Source: Pseudomonadota bacterium (GTDB lineage Bacteria; Pseudomonadota; Gammaproteobacteria; Burkholderiales; Burkholderiaceae_D). Taken from it: a DNA stretch of 21,019 bases. Of this stretch, positions 8,046-15,313 are shown in pieces. The notes beneath the pieces are model-generated. The model made no database searches. It was given only the letters and a program-made list of their open reading frames with translations, and was not told the origin of the DNA. A program made the translations under genes and the position numbers. Every line of letters starts with the position of its first letter. Position 1 is the first letter of the stretch. The stretch is from contig JAFECY010000019.1 in NCBI GenBank assembly GCA_018241865.1, forward strand, positions 1 through 21,019, in the 5' to 3' direction.

Positions 8046-8243
8046 TCAACCTTGCCGCTTTGGATAGCCTTCGCGGGTAATGCGTTCCCACACGGCTTCT
8101 TTTTCCTGTTCCGTCATGCCGACCCAGTGCGCGACTTCCATGGCGGTGCGGCCGCAGCCGCGACAGATGTCGTCGAAGGTGGTCGAGCAGACTGCCACGC
8201 AAGGCGTGTCGGGGCGGTTCCGATTGGGAGGGGTGGTGCTCAT
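8046..8243 (-). CDS. DUF1289 family small cysteine-rich protein
   Basis: A 65-residue protein with the DUF1289 pattern: DTPCVAVCSTTFDDICRGCGRTAMEVAHWVGMTEQEKEAVW, four cysteines spaced C-x3-C-x7-C-x2-C, then a Trp/Glu-rich helix. Family members are probable small metal-binding proteins with unknown function, often encoded beside unrelated housekeeping genes. The stop is 11 bases from the convergent DUF1501 stop, and the gene starts 31 bases after the HDOD stop in the same direction, so it is likely cotranscribed with HDOD. Confidence 0.88.
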   Translation of the reverse strand: MSTTPPNRNRPDTPCVAVCSTTFDDICRGCGRTAMEVAHWVGMTEQEKEAVWERITREGYPKRQG

Positions 8244-8274
8244 GCAGTGACGGCGGCGCGTACGCCGCCTAGGT

Positions 8275-9111
8275 TCAGAACATTAACGCTGCGGTGAGCG
8301 TGTTGACTTCCTCGGAGGACTCTTCAAGGATGTCGTGTAGCGTGCCTTCGCCCACCGCGAAATCGATGGTCGTGGCGGTTTGCTCGGTGGTCGCGCCGGC
8401 ACGCGCATGCAATGGCGATGAAACGGGCGCCAAGTCATTGGCAAGCAGCAGCGTGTCGCCCAGCGTGACCGGCGGCATGGCGCGGAACCCGTACCACAGC
8501 GCCTCGACCGCTTCGGTGACTTGTTCTGGCACCGAGAGCTTTTTCAGCACGCCGCGTCCGATCAATTTTTCGCCGTACTCGATCCAATCTTCTGGATCGC
8601 CATCGAGCAGGCCGGGGAATTCCTCGGCGCGCGATAGCAGGTAAAAGCCGCCGACTTCATGGACGATGCCGGCAAACATAGCGGTTTCTGGATCGACGAA
8701 GGTCACTTTGCGGGCGATCACGTGCGACAGCGCGGCGACGTGCGCGGTGTGCTGCCAGAGTTGGTTCGACATGGCGCGCAGAGTCGGATTGGTCGGCTTG
8801 TTGCCCAACTGGCGCACCACCACGGCGGCAACCAACGAACGCAGGGTGCGGAAACCGAGCCGCATCACCGCCATGTTGACGTTGGTGATTTCGTTGCCGG
8901 AGCGGTTATAGGCCACCGAATTGGCGATTGCCACGGTGCGCGCCGAGAGCAGGGGTTCGGTCATGACCAGTTTCGACGCTGTATCCAGATGGCAATCCGG
9001 GTCATTCAGCACTTGCTGGATCTTGAGCGAGGCATTGACGTTGGTCGGAAAAACCAAGTCGCCACGACCGGCTTCGGCGGCAATATTTCTGAAGGCTTCG
9101 AGTCTGTCCAT
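8275..9111 (-). CDS. HDOD domain signalling protein
   Basis: A 278-residue single-domain HDOD protein. HDOD is a catalytically inactive relative of HD-GYP/HD phosphohydrolases used in signalling and in control of motility, biofilm and stress. Typical elements are FPTNVNASLKIQQVLNDPDCHLDTASKLVMTEPLLSARTVAIANSVAYNRSG, the helix with AVMRLGFRTLRSLV, and the later WQHTAHVAALSHVIAR and AGIVHEVGGFYLL. The last keeps His-Glu rather than an HD pair, consistent with loss of hydrolase activity. No receiver, kinase or EAL/GGDEF domain is fused. There is no Shine-Dalgarno before the ATG; instead a TATAAT box ends seven bases upstream (see the promoter entry), suggesting a leaderless message. No start further upstream keeps the domain better. 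Confidence 0.87.
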   Translation of the reverse strand: MDRLEAFRNIAAEAGRGDLVFPTNVNASLKIQQVLNDPDCHLDTASKLVMTEPLLSARTVAIANSVAYNRSGNEITNVNMAVMRLGFRTLRSLVAAVVVRQLGNKPTNPTLRAMSNQLWQHTAHVAALSHVIARKVTFVDPETAMFAGIVHEVGGFYLLSRAEEFPGLLDGDPEDWIEYGEKLIGRGVLKKLSVPEQVTEAVEALWYGFRAMPPVTLGDTLLLANDLAPVSSPLHARAGATTEQTATTIDFAVGEGTLHDILEESSEEVNTLTAALMF

Positions 9112-9118
9112 GCCGAAA

Positions 9119-9146
9119 ATTATACTCGTGCCTTCATTTCAGGCAA
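9119..9146 (-). promoter_or_regulatory. Sigma-70-like promoter directly in front of the HDOD gene
   Basis: On the minus strand TTGCCT (9146-9141) and a perfect TATAAT (9124-9119) are separated by 16 bases. The -10 box ends seven bases before the HDOD ATG (9111), so transcription should begin at or within a base or two of the start codon. This fits the absence of a ribosome site and predicts a leaderless mRNA. Confidence 0.6.
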
Positions 9147-9193
9147 CACATTCTTGCGGCATGGGCGGATGTTGGGATGGCGCTACAGTCTTG

Positions 9194-10444
9194 TCAATCA
9201 AGCACGGTAATCTGACCGGACTCGACTAGCCATTGACGTTCGAGCAGAACCAGCTCGCGCGACAGCGCAGGATCATCGTGCGCGGGCGGATTGGCTGCAT
9301 CTCGAGCATCCATCGCTGCCGCAAACCATGCCATGACGCGCGGTTGGTTGTTGCCGTTAGACAGACCCAGCATCAGGCGCGGCAGCACTTGAATGCGCCA
9401 GATTTCCCGAGCATGGGTCAGGATGGCGTCGCTAGCAAGGTGTTCGCCCGATTGCGCGTGATGTGATTGCATGGCGTGATCGTATTCTTCTCGCCGGGTG
9501 GATAACATGCTCTGCACGATAGCTAGCCATCCGGCTCGGCAGGCATAGGCCGGCGCTGCGGCGCTTTCCATTCGTTGAGGCGTATTGCGGGTGGCCTGCA
9601 AGAGCTTTTCCGCGTTATTCAGCCAGTCTTCCACCGCCGGGAACCACGCGCCAAGCCTGCCATGACGTCGGGACAGCGCTTGCCGCAGCAGCATGCGCAA
9701 GGCTGTCTCGTGCAGAGTGTCCGACAACGTGGCGCCCAGATACAGAACATCGCCTGCGATCAAGCTGTTTTCCGGCAGGAGCCGCAGCTTGCCGGTATGG
9801 AGGCGGCAGTCCGGCGTCAAGCCGACGACCAGATGGGTTGGGCTGGCGATGCCGAGTTCGCGGCAGGTATCGTCAATCAGTTGCCAGAGGCGCGGCGACT
9901 CCTCCGGCGTCACCAGCTTGCCGACGCATTGCGGCTGGCCTTTGAATGCCAGCGTCCATGCTGCTATTGCGTGGGGCGGGATGCGGATCAGCGCGATCGT
10001 GCCGATGATGGCGGCAGCGGCGAGGGCGTCGTATCCCCACCAGACCTTGGGGATGAACCAGACGGCCAGAGCCGAAAGTGCGCCGCGACCGGCGATCATC
10101 AGAAAAGTCAGCGTTAAACCGATGCCACCGAGCAGGCCGGCTTTTTTCATGACGGCTTGCTGCCATGCCTGCGGCCATGTCGGCATCGATGCCGCGATCA
10201 GCACGAGGCCAAGCAGCGACAGCAACAGAAGCAGAGCCAGCCCGTGTGTCAATGTCACCGGCAGATAAGCTTCGCAGCCTGCCATCTTGATGGCATGACA
10301 GGTTGCTTCCATGCCGCGCAAATCAGTCGGATAGGTGCGCGTCCATTCTAGTCCCAGTTTTTGCAGCGCTTGCCCGGACCAGAACCAAGCGAACAGAGGC
10401 ATGGGCAACATGACCCGGAGATAATCGAAGAGTTTGGACTGCAT
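9194..10444 (-). CDS. Membrane protein resembling M48 peptidases but lacking HExxH
   Basis: A 416-residue protein. Hydrophobic segments at about residues 12-24, 62-86, 103-118, 122-132 and 138-160 indicate a polytopic inner-membrane N-terminal half. The rest recalls the M48 (HtpX/Ste24-like) family found after such membrane segments: PRLWQLIDDTCRELGIASPTHLVVGL, then LYLGATLSDTL, then LRMLLRQALSRRHG (249-262), which is where M48 proteins have L-x-x-V-L-x-HELxH-x-x-G. Here the His-Glu pair and second His read as Gln255-Ala256 and Arg259, so zinc binding should be lost. The following region REEYDHA (318-324) is where M48 enzymes carry their third ligand; it is not a clean ExxxD. I infer an inactive pseudoprotease, with moderate certainty because the remaining similarity is weak. 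The SnoaL-like gene lies 51 bases upstream, HDOD 82 bases downstream. The ribosome site is poor. Confidence 0.55.
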   Translation of the reverse strand: MQSKLFDYLRVMLPMPLFAWFWSGQALQKLGLEWTRTYPTDLRGMEATCHAIKMAGCEAYLPVTLTHGLALLLLLSLLGLVLIAASMPTWPQAWQQAVMKKAGLLGGIGLTLTFLMIAGRGALSALAVWFIPKVWWGYDALAAAAIIGTIALIRIPPHAIAAWTLAFKGQPQCVGKLVTPEESPRLWQLIDDTCRELGIASPTHLVVGLTPDCRLHTGKLRLLPENSLIAGDVLYLGATLSDTLHETALRMLLRQALSRRHGRLGAWFPAVEDWLNNAEKLLQATRNTPQRMESAAAPAYACRAGWLAIVQSMLSTRREEYDHAMQSHHAQSGEHLASDAILTHAREIWRIQVLPRLMLGLSNGNNQPRVMAWFAAAMDARDAANPPAHDDPALSRELVLLERQWLVESGQITVLD

Positions 10445-10495
10445 GTTGCGCTTTGCTTTGTAGTGGGGCGGAAGTGCGTAGGACGGACTGCATTG

Positions 10496-10960
10496 TTATT
10501 TTGTCTGCGGAACGGGTGTCAAGGGTCCGAAAAAAACGGCGAGTCGGCGGATGCGTCCATGCTGGTCCAGCTCACCGAAATCCATACCTTCATTTGATAG
10601 TGTCCCATCCGGCATGACGGAGCGCCAAGCGAATCGGAATCTACCATGATGGCTTTCCACGGGGCTGAGCTCAAGATGACTGCTTGAAGGAGTCAATTGC
10701 CTCGCCATGCCGATGTGCTCGACGAGCTTTTGCCGGCCTTTGACTTCTGCCTGCGAATCTGTGTACACCCCATCCGGTGCCCATACCTGCGCCAAAAGCT
10801 GTTCGCGTTTAACAGGATCGGCTTCCCGCCATGCGCCGGTGTAACCCTTGACTAGGGCGGCGACATCTGGCGCTACAGGCCGATTTTGTGCCGCTGCGCT
10901 GACTGTCAACAGCAGGAATGTGCTGAAAATCAGTCCTAATTTGTTTGCATTGCGTGCCAT
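10496..10960 (-). CDS. Secreted SnoaL/NTF2-like protein
   Basis: A 154-residue product with a signal peptide (basic N-terminus MARNANK, hydrophobic core about residues 8-21, SAAA before the probable cleavage). The mature part has the SnoaL/nuclear transport factor 2 pattern: DVAALVKGYTGAWREADPVKREQLLAQVWAPDGVYTDSQAEVKGRQKLVEHIG, and later FRFAWRSVMPDGTLSNEGMDFGELDQHGRIRRLAVFFG. Such small cone-shaped domains can be enzymes or ligand carriers; none of the visible residues defines a reaction. The open frame runs 54 codons further upstream, but the ATG at 10960 has AGGAAA at six bases and begins the signal peptide. It is transcribed divergently from the LysR gene, so it may be its target, and it could lead an operon with the M48-like gene (51-base gap). 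Confidence 0.78.
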   Translation of the reverse strand: MARNANKLGLIFSTFLLLTVSAAAQNRPVAPDVAALVKGYTGAWREADPVKREQLLAQVWAPDGVYTDSQAEVKGRQKLVEHIGMARQLTPSSSHLELSPVESHHGRFRFAWRSVMPDGTLSNEGMDFGELDQHGRIRRLAVFFGPLTPVPQTK

Positions 10961-11063
10961 GTGGTTTCCTTTTTTGATGCGTGAGATTGTTTTTCGTTTG
11001 ACGCCCGTGGCTAGGATGCTGGCAGCAGCGATTTGCAGCAACCGCAAAATATGCAGACCGGAT

Positions 11064-11113
11064 TGCAGTTTCTGCATGCGCCCGGCTGTATCTCGATGGC
11101 AGGCCCTTATAAT
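11064..11113 (+). promoter_or_regulatory. LysR-box-like palindrome and -10 box in the SnoaL-lysR divergent region
   Basis: TGCAG-TTT-CTGCA (11064-11076) is a perfect inverted repeat with T-N11-A geometry, the classical LysR-type operator. A TATAAT box (11108-11113) lies 34 bases before the LysR ATG; its -35 is poor. Two further small palindromes (11017-11027 and 11032-11048) occupy the same 186-base gap. Autoregulation plus control of the divergent SnoaL-like gene is inferred from position only. Confidence 0.45.
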
Positions 11114-11146
11114 TGATTCCATTCGCGCGACTTATGGCAAACCGGC

Positions 11147-12091
11147 ATGACCCATTCCCCTTCCACCAAATCCCTGCGCGCCTTTGAGGCCGCTGCCCGT
11201 CTAGGCAGCATCAAGGCGGCGGCAGACGAATTGCATTTGACTGCATCGGCGGTGAGTCGCCGCATCCAGACGCTGGAGGAAGAACTGGGTTTGGCATTGT
11301 TTGTGCGCGACGTGCAGGGGCTGACGTTGACCGAGGCCGGTCAGTATTACGCAGAGCAATTGCGCGGCGTTTTCAGCATGCTCGACCATGCCACGACCAC
11401 CGTGCGTAGCAAGGAGCGGCGGCAGCTCACCGTGGTGGGGCCTGCTGTCGTGGTACAGGCCTGCACCGATTATCTGCATCGCATGGGAAGCGATTTATTA
11501 GACATCGACCTGTCTTTTGTCACGGCGTTGATTAAGAACGCGACCGATCCGGTGCTGGCGCAAGCCGATATCGCTTTTTTCTGGGGCGGATCGCAATGGG
11601 ATGGTTGGCATACCAAGCCAATCACGCGCCGCACGCATTTCGCGCCATTGTGTTCACCCGATTTGTTGAAATCGGGCGCGCTGTTTTCCACCGCCGAACT
11701 GGCGGAGCAAACCTGGATCGTGCATCAGACTTTCGATGAAGCTTGGAAGTTGTGGTATCAGGCGCTTGGTGAGCCGATGCCGACGCCCAAGCGAATGATG
11801 AAGGTCGATGACGCCGTCATCGCTGGACAGGTGGCGCGCAATGGCGGCGGCGTTGCCATGCTCTCCGGCTTTGGCTCGTATCCAAATTTTTCGGTGATGG
11901 CCGGCGCGCTGACGCCGGCTCATGCCTTTCATGCCTATGCGCCGAATCACGATTTTCACATCGGCACGCGCTGCAAAGATGGCAATCCCGATCTGCAGCG
12001 ATTCAGCACATGGTTTTTTGAAACGGTGTGGAACAAGGATGCTTTGCCACGTTGGATTGCGATGCAAAGAAAAAATGCCGAAGTGCGTTAG
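11147..12091 (+). CDS. LysR-type transcriptional regulator, GcvA-like
   Basis: A 314-residue LysR-family regulator. The N-terminal winged helix-turn-helix (about residues 7-66) is KSLRAFEAAARLGSIKAAADELHLTASAVSRRIQTLEEELGLALFVRD, followed by LTLTEAGQYYAEQL and the linker helix. The effector domain (about 92-300) has the GcvA/AmpR-like features DIAFFWGGSQWDGWHTKPI, LCSPDLLKSG, and VARNGGGVAMLSGF. The ligand cannot be inferred. It diverges from the SnoaL-like gene and converges with TauE (33-base gap), so its likely target is the divergent gene. The ribosome site is poor; the start is chosen because the HTH begins at residue 7 as in relatives. Confidence 0.9.
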   Translation: MTHSPSTKSLRAFEAAARLGSIKAAADELHLTASAVSRRIQTLEEELGLALFVRDVQGLTLTEAGQYYAEQLRGVFSMLDHATTTVRSKERRQLTVVGPAVVVQACTDYLHRMGSDLLDIDLSFVTALIKNATDPVLAQADIAFFWGGSQWDGWHTKPITRRTHFAPLCSPDLLKSGALFSTAELAEQTWIVHQTFDEAWKLWYQALGEPMPTPKRMMKVDDAVIAGQVARNGGGVAMLSGFGSYPNFSVMAGALTPAHAFHAYAPNHDFHIGTRCKDGNPDLQRFSTWFFETVWNKDALPRWIAMQRKNAEVR

Positions 12092-12123
12092 AGCAGTCTG
12101 CTTACTACTGTTACAAACGGGTT

Positions 12124-12924
12124 TTACATCGCCGCCAACCACTTGAACAACATCGCTCCCGCCACCATCACCAGCAAGGCCGCAAATCCGTACTGCACAT
12201 GGCGCGGTGACAAATGACCGGCCGCCTTGCGACCGAACAGCATGCCGATTGCCGTGGCGGCGGCGAACAGCAGGGTCGGAATTAGTGGCACGGTAACGCC
12301 ATGCAGTAAGGCGCTGGCAACGCCAGTCGCACCGACTAACGCGATCACCAGTAGCGACGTGGCAACGATGCCGTGCATCGAGACGGCGGTGTAGCGGCGC
12401 AGCAGCGGCATCATCACGAAACCGCCGCCGACGCCGAGCAGACCGGTCATTAGCCCAGTCAGCGCGCCGATTGCGCCTAGCAGCAGGATGGTGGGTGCGT
12501 TCCAATCGAAGCGCCCGGTTTCGGGGTCGATACCGCCGGCGCGACGTGAAATGACGTGTTGGTCGATAGCGGCCGTGTTCGCGTGCAGCAAACGCGCGGC
12601 GACCAATAACATGACGATGGCAAACAGCAGCAACAGCCAGCTTTGCGGCAATACGTTCGCCAGCCGCACGCCGAATGGCGTCATTGCCATGCCGACGGCA
12701 GCCATCAGCAGCGCGCCGCGCCAGCGCACCAGTCCTTGTCGCAATCCTTCCAGCGCGCCAATCGCCGCGCCGCCTGCGACCGCGATCAGCGCGACTGGCG
12801 CGGCGTGCTGCATGCTCCAGCCCATGCCGAACACCAGTGCGGGTACCGCCAAGATGCCGCCTCCCGCACCGGTCAGGCCGAGTACCGCGCCGATCAGTAC
12901 GCCCAGTAACAACGAAATGGCCAT
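12124..12924 (-). CDS. TauE/SafE family sulfite exporter-like permease
   Basis: A 266-residue polytopic membrane protein, about eight helices in two halves, each starting with the family's glycine-rich motif: GAVLGLTGAGGGILAVPALVF (residues about 12-32) and LTGLMTGLLGVGGGFVMMPLLRRYT in the second half. TauE/SafE proteins export sulfur-containing organic or inorganic anions such as sulfite or sulfoacetate. Placement at the end of the bigR/YeeE gene string, one base after the preceding stop, supports sulfite or thiosulfate efflux, the product expected from persulfide oxidation. Substrate is inferred from neighbours. It is the fourth gene of the minus arm. Confidence 0.9.
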   Translation of the reverse strand: MAISLLLGVLIGAVLGLTGAGGGILAVPALVFGMGWSMQHAAPVALIAVAGGAAIGALEGLRQGLVRWRGALLMAAVGMAMTPFGVRLANVLPQSWLLLLFAIVMLLVAARLLHANTAAIDQHVISRRAGGIDPETGRFDWNAPTILLLGAIGALTGLMTGLLGVGGGFVMMPLLRRYTAVSMHGIVATSLLVIALVGATGVASALLHGVTVPLIPTLLFAAATAIGMLFGRKAAGHLSPRHVQYGFAALLVMVAGAMLFKWLAAM

Positions 12925-12925
12925 C

Positions 12926-13342
12926 TTATTTTCTGGCGCGCTCGATCAGCTCGAACAGCGCCATGCCGACCAGCATAGCTGCCACGAAAATCGCGCCTTT
13001 GCCGATACCCGCGCCAAGCAGCACTAACGCAGGGCCGGGACAAATGCCGGCCAGACCCCAGCCGATGCCGAACAAAACATTGCCACCGATGAGGCGACGG
13101 TCAATGTGGCTGCCGTTCGGTAAGTGCATGGGCGCACCCAACAAAGATCGTGAACGGCGTTTAGCAAAGGCAAACGCGATACTGCCGACGATGATGCCGC
13201 CGCCCATCACCAGCGCCAAAGAAGGGTCCCACAAACCACCGAGATCGAGAAAGCCCTGTACTTTGGCAGGGTTGGCCATGCCGGCAAGGATTAAGCCGAT
13301 GCCGAACACGAACCCGGAGGCAAATGCAAACAGGATGTTCAT
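12926..13342 (-). CDS. YeeE/YedE-type half transporter, C-terminal half (DUF6691-like)
   Basis: A 138-residue membrane protein of about four helices. It opens with FASGFVFGIGLILAGMANPAKVQGFLDLGGLWDPSLALVMGG and ends with IGGNVLFGIGWGLAGICPGPALVLLGAG, where Cys101 lies in the CPGPA motif typical of the second half of YeeE/YedE proteins. Full-length YeeE is a thiosulfate uptake channel using a line of cysteines; in split systems two small proteins probably pair. The frame is open 15 codons upstream, but GGAGG (minus strand, 13351-13355) sits eight bases before the ATG at 13342, giving a clean start four bases after the pair partner's stop. The spacing indicates stoichiometric translation of the two halves. 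Confidence 0.88.
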   Translation of the reverse strand: MNILFAFASGFVFGIGLILAGMANPAKVQGFLDLGGLWDPSLALVMGGGIIVGSIAFAFAKRRSRSLLGAPMHLPNGSHIDRRLIGGNVLFGIGWGLAGICPGPALVLLGAGIGKGAIFVAAMLVGMALFELIERARK

Positions 13343-13346
13343 GAAT

Positions 13347-13781
13347 TTATCCTCCCAGCACATGACGGACGATGAAAACCGTGGCAAAGCCAGCCGCCAT
13401 AAAAATCACGGTCGCCACCAATGAGCGTGGCGACAGACGCGATATGCCGCACACGCCATGACCACTGGTGCAGCCGGAACCGTAGCGTGTGCCGATGCCA
13501 ACCAGCAGGCCGGCGGCGATCAAAGTCGGCCAGCCGGCATCGACGCGGCTTTCCGGCAGCGCGACAGCGAGCCCATACAGCAGCGGCGACAGCAACAGGC
13601 CGACAATGAAAGCCAGCCGCCATGCACGATCGCCTGTCTGAGGGCGCAGCAGGCCGCCGACGATGCCGCTAATGCCGGCAATGCGGCCGTTGAACAAGAC
13701 GAGAGCCGCTGCCGCCAAGCCGATCAGCAAGCCACCGGATAGCGAGAGCAAAGGAGTGAAATGCTGCCAGTCGATTGTCAT
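13347..13781 (-). CDS. YeeE/YedE-type half transporter, N-terminal half
   Basis: A 144-residue membrane protein, about four helices. The signature [30 protein letters not shown] (residues about 96-123) carries Cys104 and Cys111, the positions where YeeE/YedE proteins have their essential sulfur-relay cysteines. It pairs with the next gene (gap four bases) to form a two-part sulfur-compound transporter. It follows bigR by 16 bases in the same direction. AAGGAA precedes the ATG at six bases. Transport of thiosulfate or a related sulfane compound is inferred from family and neighbourhood; direction of transport cannot be decided from the sequence. Confidence 0.9.
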   Translation of the reverse strand: MTIDWQHFTPLLSLSGGLLIGLAAAALVLFNGRIAGISGIVGGLLRPQTGDRAWRLAFIVGLLLSPLLYGLAVALPESRVDAGWPTLIAAGLLVGIGTRYGSGCTSGHGVCGISRLSPRSLVATVIFMAAGFATVFIVRHVLGG

Positions 13782-13797
13782 GACGCGTTCCTTCTGG

Positions 13798-14118
13798 TTA
13801 TTGGGGGCAATACAGTTCGTACAGCAGGTTCAATAGAGCTAACACTTTGCGGTCGGCAACCGAATAAAAAATACGTTTGCCTTCACGGCGTGCTTGCACC
13901 AATTCTTCGTTGCGTAGCACGCCCAGTTGCTGTGACAGAGTGGGCTGACGGATGCCCAACGCTTCTTCCAGTTCGCCGACGGATTTTTCTCCCTGGCTTA
14001 ATTCGCACAGCAGGAGTAAACGATCTTCATTTGCCAATGCGGATAGCACAGCCTTGGCGCTACCAGCGGCATTCCGCATGGCATCCATGTTCGGCACGGG
14101 GCGTGTGGTCTTTCTCAT
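13798..14118 (-). CDS. bigR: ArsR-family persulfide-sensing repressor BigR
   Basis: A 106-residue winged-helix repressor. The DNA-binding part has [62 protein letters not shown], and the C-terminus ends LLYELYCPQ. Only two cysteines occur, Cys38 and Cys104, at the positions of the BigR/SqrR pair that forms a di- or tetrasulfide bridge with persulfides and lowers DNA affinity. The metal-binding residues of arsenic or zinc ArsR proteins are absent. It is the first gene of the minus arm and divergent from blh across 71 bases. GGAG lies seven bases before the ATG. Expected behaviour: represses both arms until persulfide accumulates. This last point is inferred from characterised BigR relatives. 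Confidence 0.9.
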   Translation of the reverse strand: MRKTTRPVPNMDAMRNAAGSAKAVLSALANEDRLLLLCELSQGEKSVGELEEALGIRQPTLSQQLGVLRNEELVQARREGKRIFYSVADRKVLALLNLLYELYCPQ

Positions 14119-14136
14119 GCAAGCTCCAAAATCTAC

Positions 14137-14164
14137 TTGACTACAATATATATTAAGATAAAAT
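14137..14164 (+). promoter_or_regulatory. Promoter of the blh arm
   Basis: TTGACT (14137-14142) and TAAAAT (14159-14164) are separated by 16 bases, a strong sigma-70-like pair. Transcription should start near 14171, about 20 bases before the blh ATG. The spacer contains the AATATATATT palindrome. Confidence 0.65.
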
Positions 14165-14173
14165 ATAAATCAA
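14145..14173 (-). promoter_or_regulatory. Promoter of the bigR arm, overlapping the blh promoter and a palindrome
   Basis: On the minus strand TTGATT (14173-14168) and TATATT (14150-14145) are separated by 17 bases, so the two arms' promoters are interleaved in opposite directions. The perfect palindrome AATATATATT (14145-14154) covers the minus -10 box and lies in the plus-strand spacer. An AT-rich inverted repeat at this place matches the kind of operator BigR relatives use; it is the most likely operator, though unproven. Confidence 0.62.
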
Positions 14174-14189
14174 TGAATTATTTTGGGCG

Positions 14190-15059
14190 ATGACAATGCT
14201 GATTGAAACGTTCTACGACAAAGTCACGGGCACCGCGACCTACGTGGTGTTTGATGCGCGGAGCGGGCACGCTGCCGTCATTGATCCGGTGCTGGATTAC
14301 GACCCTAAGTCTGGGCGTACGAAAACGCTTGCCATCGATCGCGTGATCGATTTCGTGCGCGTTCAAAATTTGACGGTTGAGTGGATTTTGGAAACGCATG
14401 CCCACGCCGATCATTTGTCGGCGGCGCAGTATGTGAAGGGTTCGGTTGGCGGCAGGCTGGGCATCGGCGCGCGCATCGCGCAAGTACAGGTTGTGTTCAA
14501 AAAATTGTTCAACATCGGCGAGGAATTTCCCACGGATGGTTCGCAGTTCGATCATCTGTTTGCCGATAACGAAACATTTGGCATAGGCAAGCTGACCGCA
14601 CAAGCCATGTGGGTGCCTGGCCATACGCCGGCTGATATGGCTTACCGCATCGGCGATGCCGTATTCATCGGTGACACCTTGTTCATGCCCGACGTCGGCA
14701 CGGCACGTTGCGATTTTCCAGGCGGTGATGCCCATGCGATGTATCGTTCAATACGCACACTACTCGCCTTGCCGAGCGAAACGCGTTTGTTCACCTGCCA
14801 CGATTACCCGCCAGCGGAACGCGCGCCGGCTTGGGAATCCACCGTGGCCGAGCAAAGACAGCGCAATATCCACATCCATGATGGGATTACCGAAGAACAG
14901 TTCGTGGCGATGCGCCAAGCGCGCGATGCAACGCTGGAAATGCCGACGCTCATTCTGCCGTCGATTCAGGTGAATATTCGCGCTGGTGCCATGCCGCCCG
15001 CGGAAGACAATGGGGTGTCCTACCTGAAGATTCCGCTCAATAAATTGACAGCGAAATAG
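14190..15059 (+). CDS. blh: Blh-type persulfide dioxygenase (metallo-beta-lactamase fold)
   Basis: A 289-residue member of the ETHE1/Blh branch of the metallo-beta-lactamase fold; characterised members oxidise glutathione persulfide to sulfite with O2 and one iron. The metal motif THAHADH gives His70, His72, Asp74 and His75; His145 is in VPGHTP, Asp162 in FIGDTLF, and His204 in CHDY. The GTARCDFPGGDA segment with Cys174 is typical of Blh. No rhodanese domain is fused. An alternative ATG at 14196 would shorten it by two residues; neither start has a strong ribosome site. It heads the plus arm: DUF2892 follows at 26 bases and AhpD-like after that. Blh next to bigR is the standard arrangement in other proteobacteria. 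Confidence 0.92.
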   Translation: MTMLIETFYDKVTGTATYVVFDARSGHAAVIDPVLDYDPKSGRTKTLAIDRVIDFVRVQNLTVEWILETHAHADHLSAAQYVKGSVGGRLGIGARIAQVQVVFKKLFNIGEEFPTDGSQFDHLFADNETFGIGKLTAQAMWVPGHTPADMAYRIGDAVFIGDTLFMPDVGTARCDFPGGDAHAMYRSIRTLLALPSETRLFTCHDYPPAERAPAWESTVAEQRQRNIHIHDGITEEQFVAMRQARDATLEMPTLILPSIQVNIRAGAMPPAEDNGVSYLKIPLNKLTAK

Positions 15060-15085
15060 TTTTTCATTTTTTACAGGAGAAAATC

Positions 15086-15277
15086 ATGCGAGCAAACGTA
15101 GGTGGTATCGACCGTATTGTCCGAATTGTGGTGGGCTTAGCGTTGATCGGCGCCGCACTATTTCACGTCATCGGTTTATGGGGCTTGATCGGCATCGTTC
15201 CCGTGCTGACGGGTTTGTTTCGCGTTTGCCCGGCCTATAAGCTGATTGGCGCAAACACCTGCCGACATCAATCGTGA
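15086..15277 (+). CDS. DUF2892 family two-helix membrane protein
   Basis: A 63-residue protein with two transmembrane helices (about residues 11-28 and 30-46). The family pattern is complete: NVGGIDRIVRIVVGLALI, WGLIGIVPVLTGLFRVCPAYKLIGANTC, with Cys48 and Cys59 in the C-P-x-Y-x-x-x-G-x-x-T-C element. DUF2892 domains are often fused to rhodaneses (YgaP) or encoded in persulfide operons, so a role as a membrane partner in sulfane-sulfur handling is likely but undefined. AGGAG lies eight bases before the ATG. It sits between blh and the AhpD-like gene in the same direction. Confidence 0.9.
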   Translation: MRANVGGIDRIVRIVVGLALIGAALFHVIGLWGLIGIVPVLTGLFRVCPAYKLIGANTCRHQS

Positions 15278-15313
15278 TGGGTTTTTCTGAGAGACCTGAT
15301 TAGGAGATACAAA

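Noticed and set aside
7408..8202. A 264-codon minus-strand open frame opposite DUF1501 and DUF1289
   Set aside because: Arg/His-rich shadow without homologous motifs.
14173..14193. Six-codon ORF (MNYFGR) just before blh ending in overlap with its ATG
   Set aside because: Starts within a few bases of the predicted transcription start, has no ribosome site and is probably chance; kept only as a possible leader.
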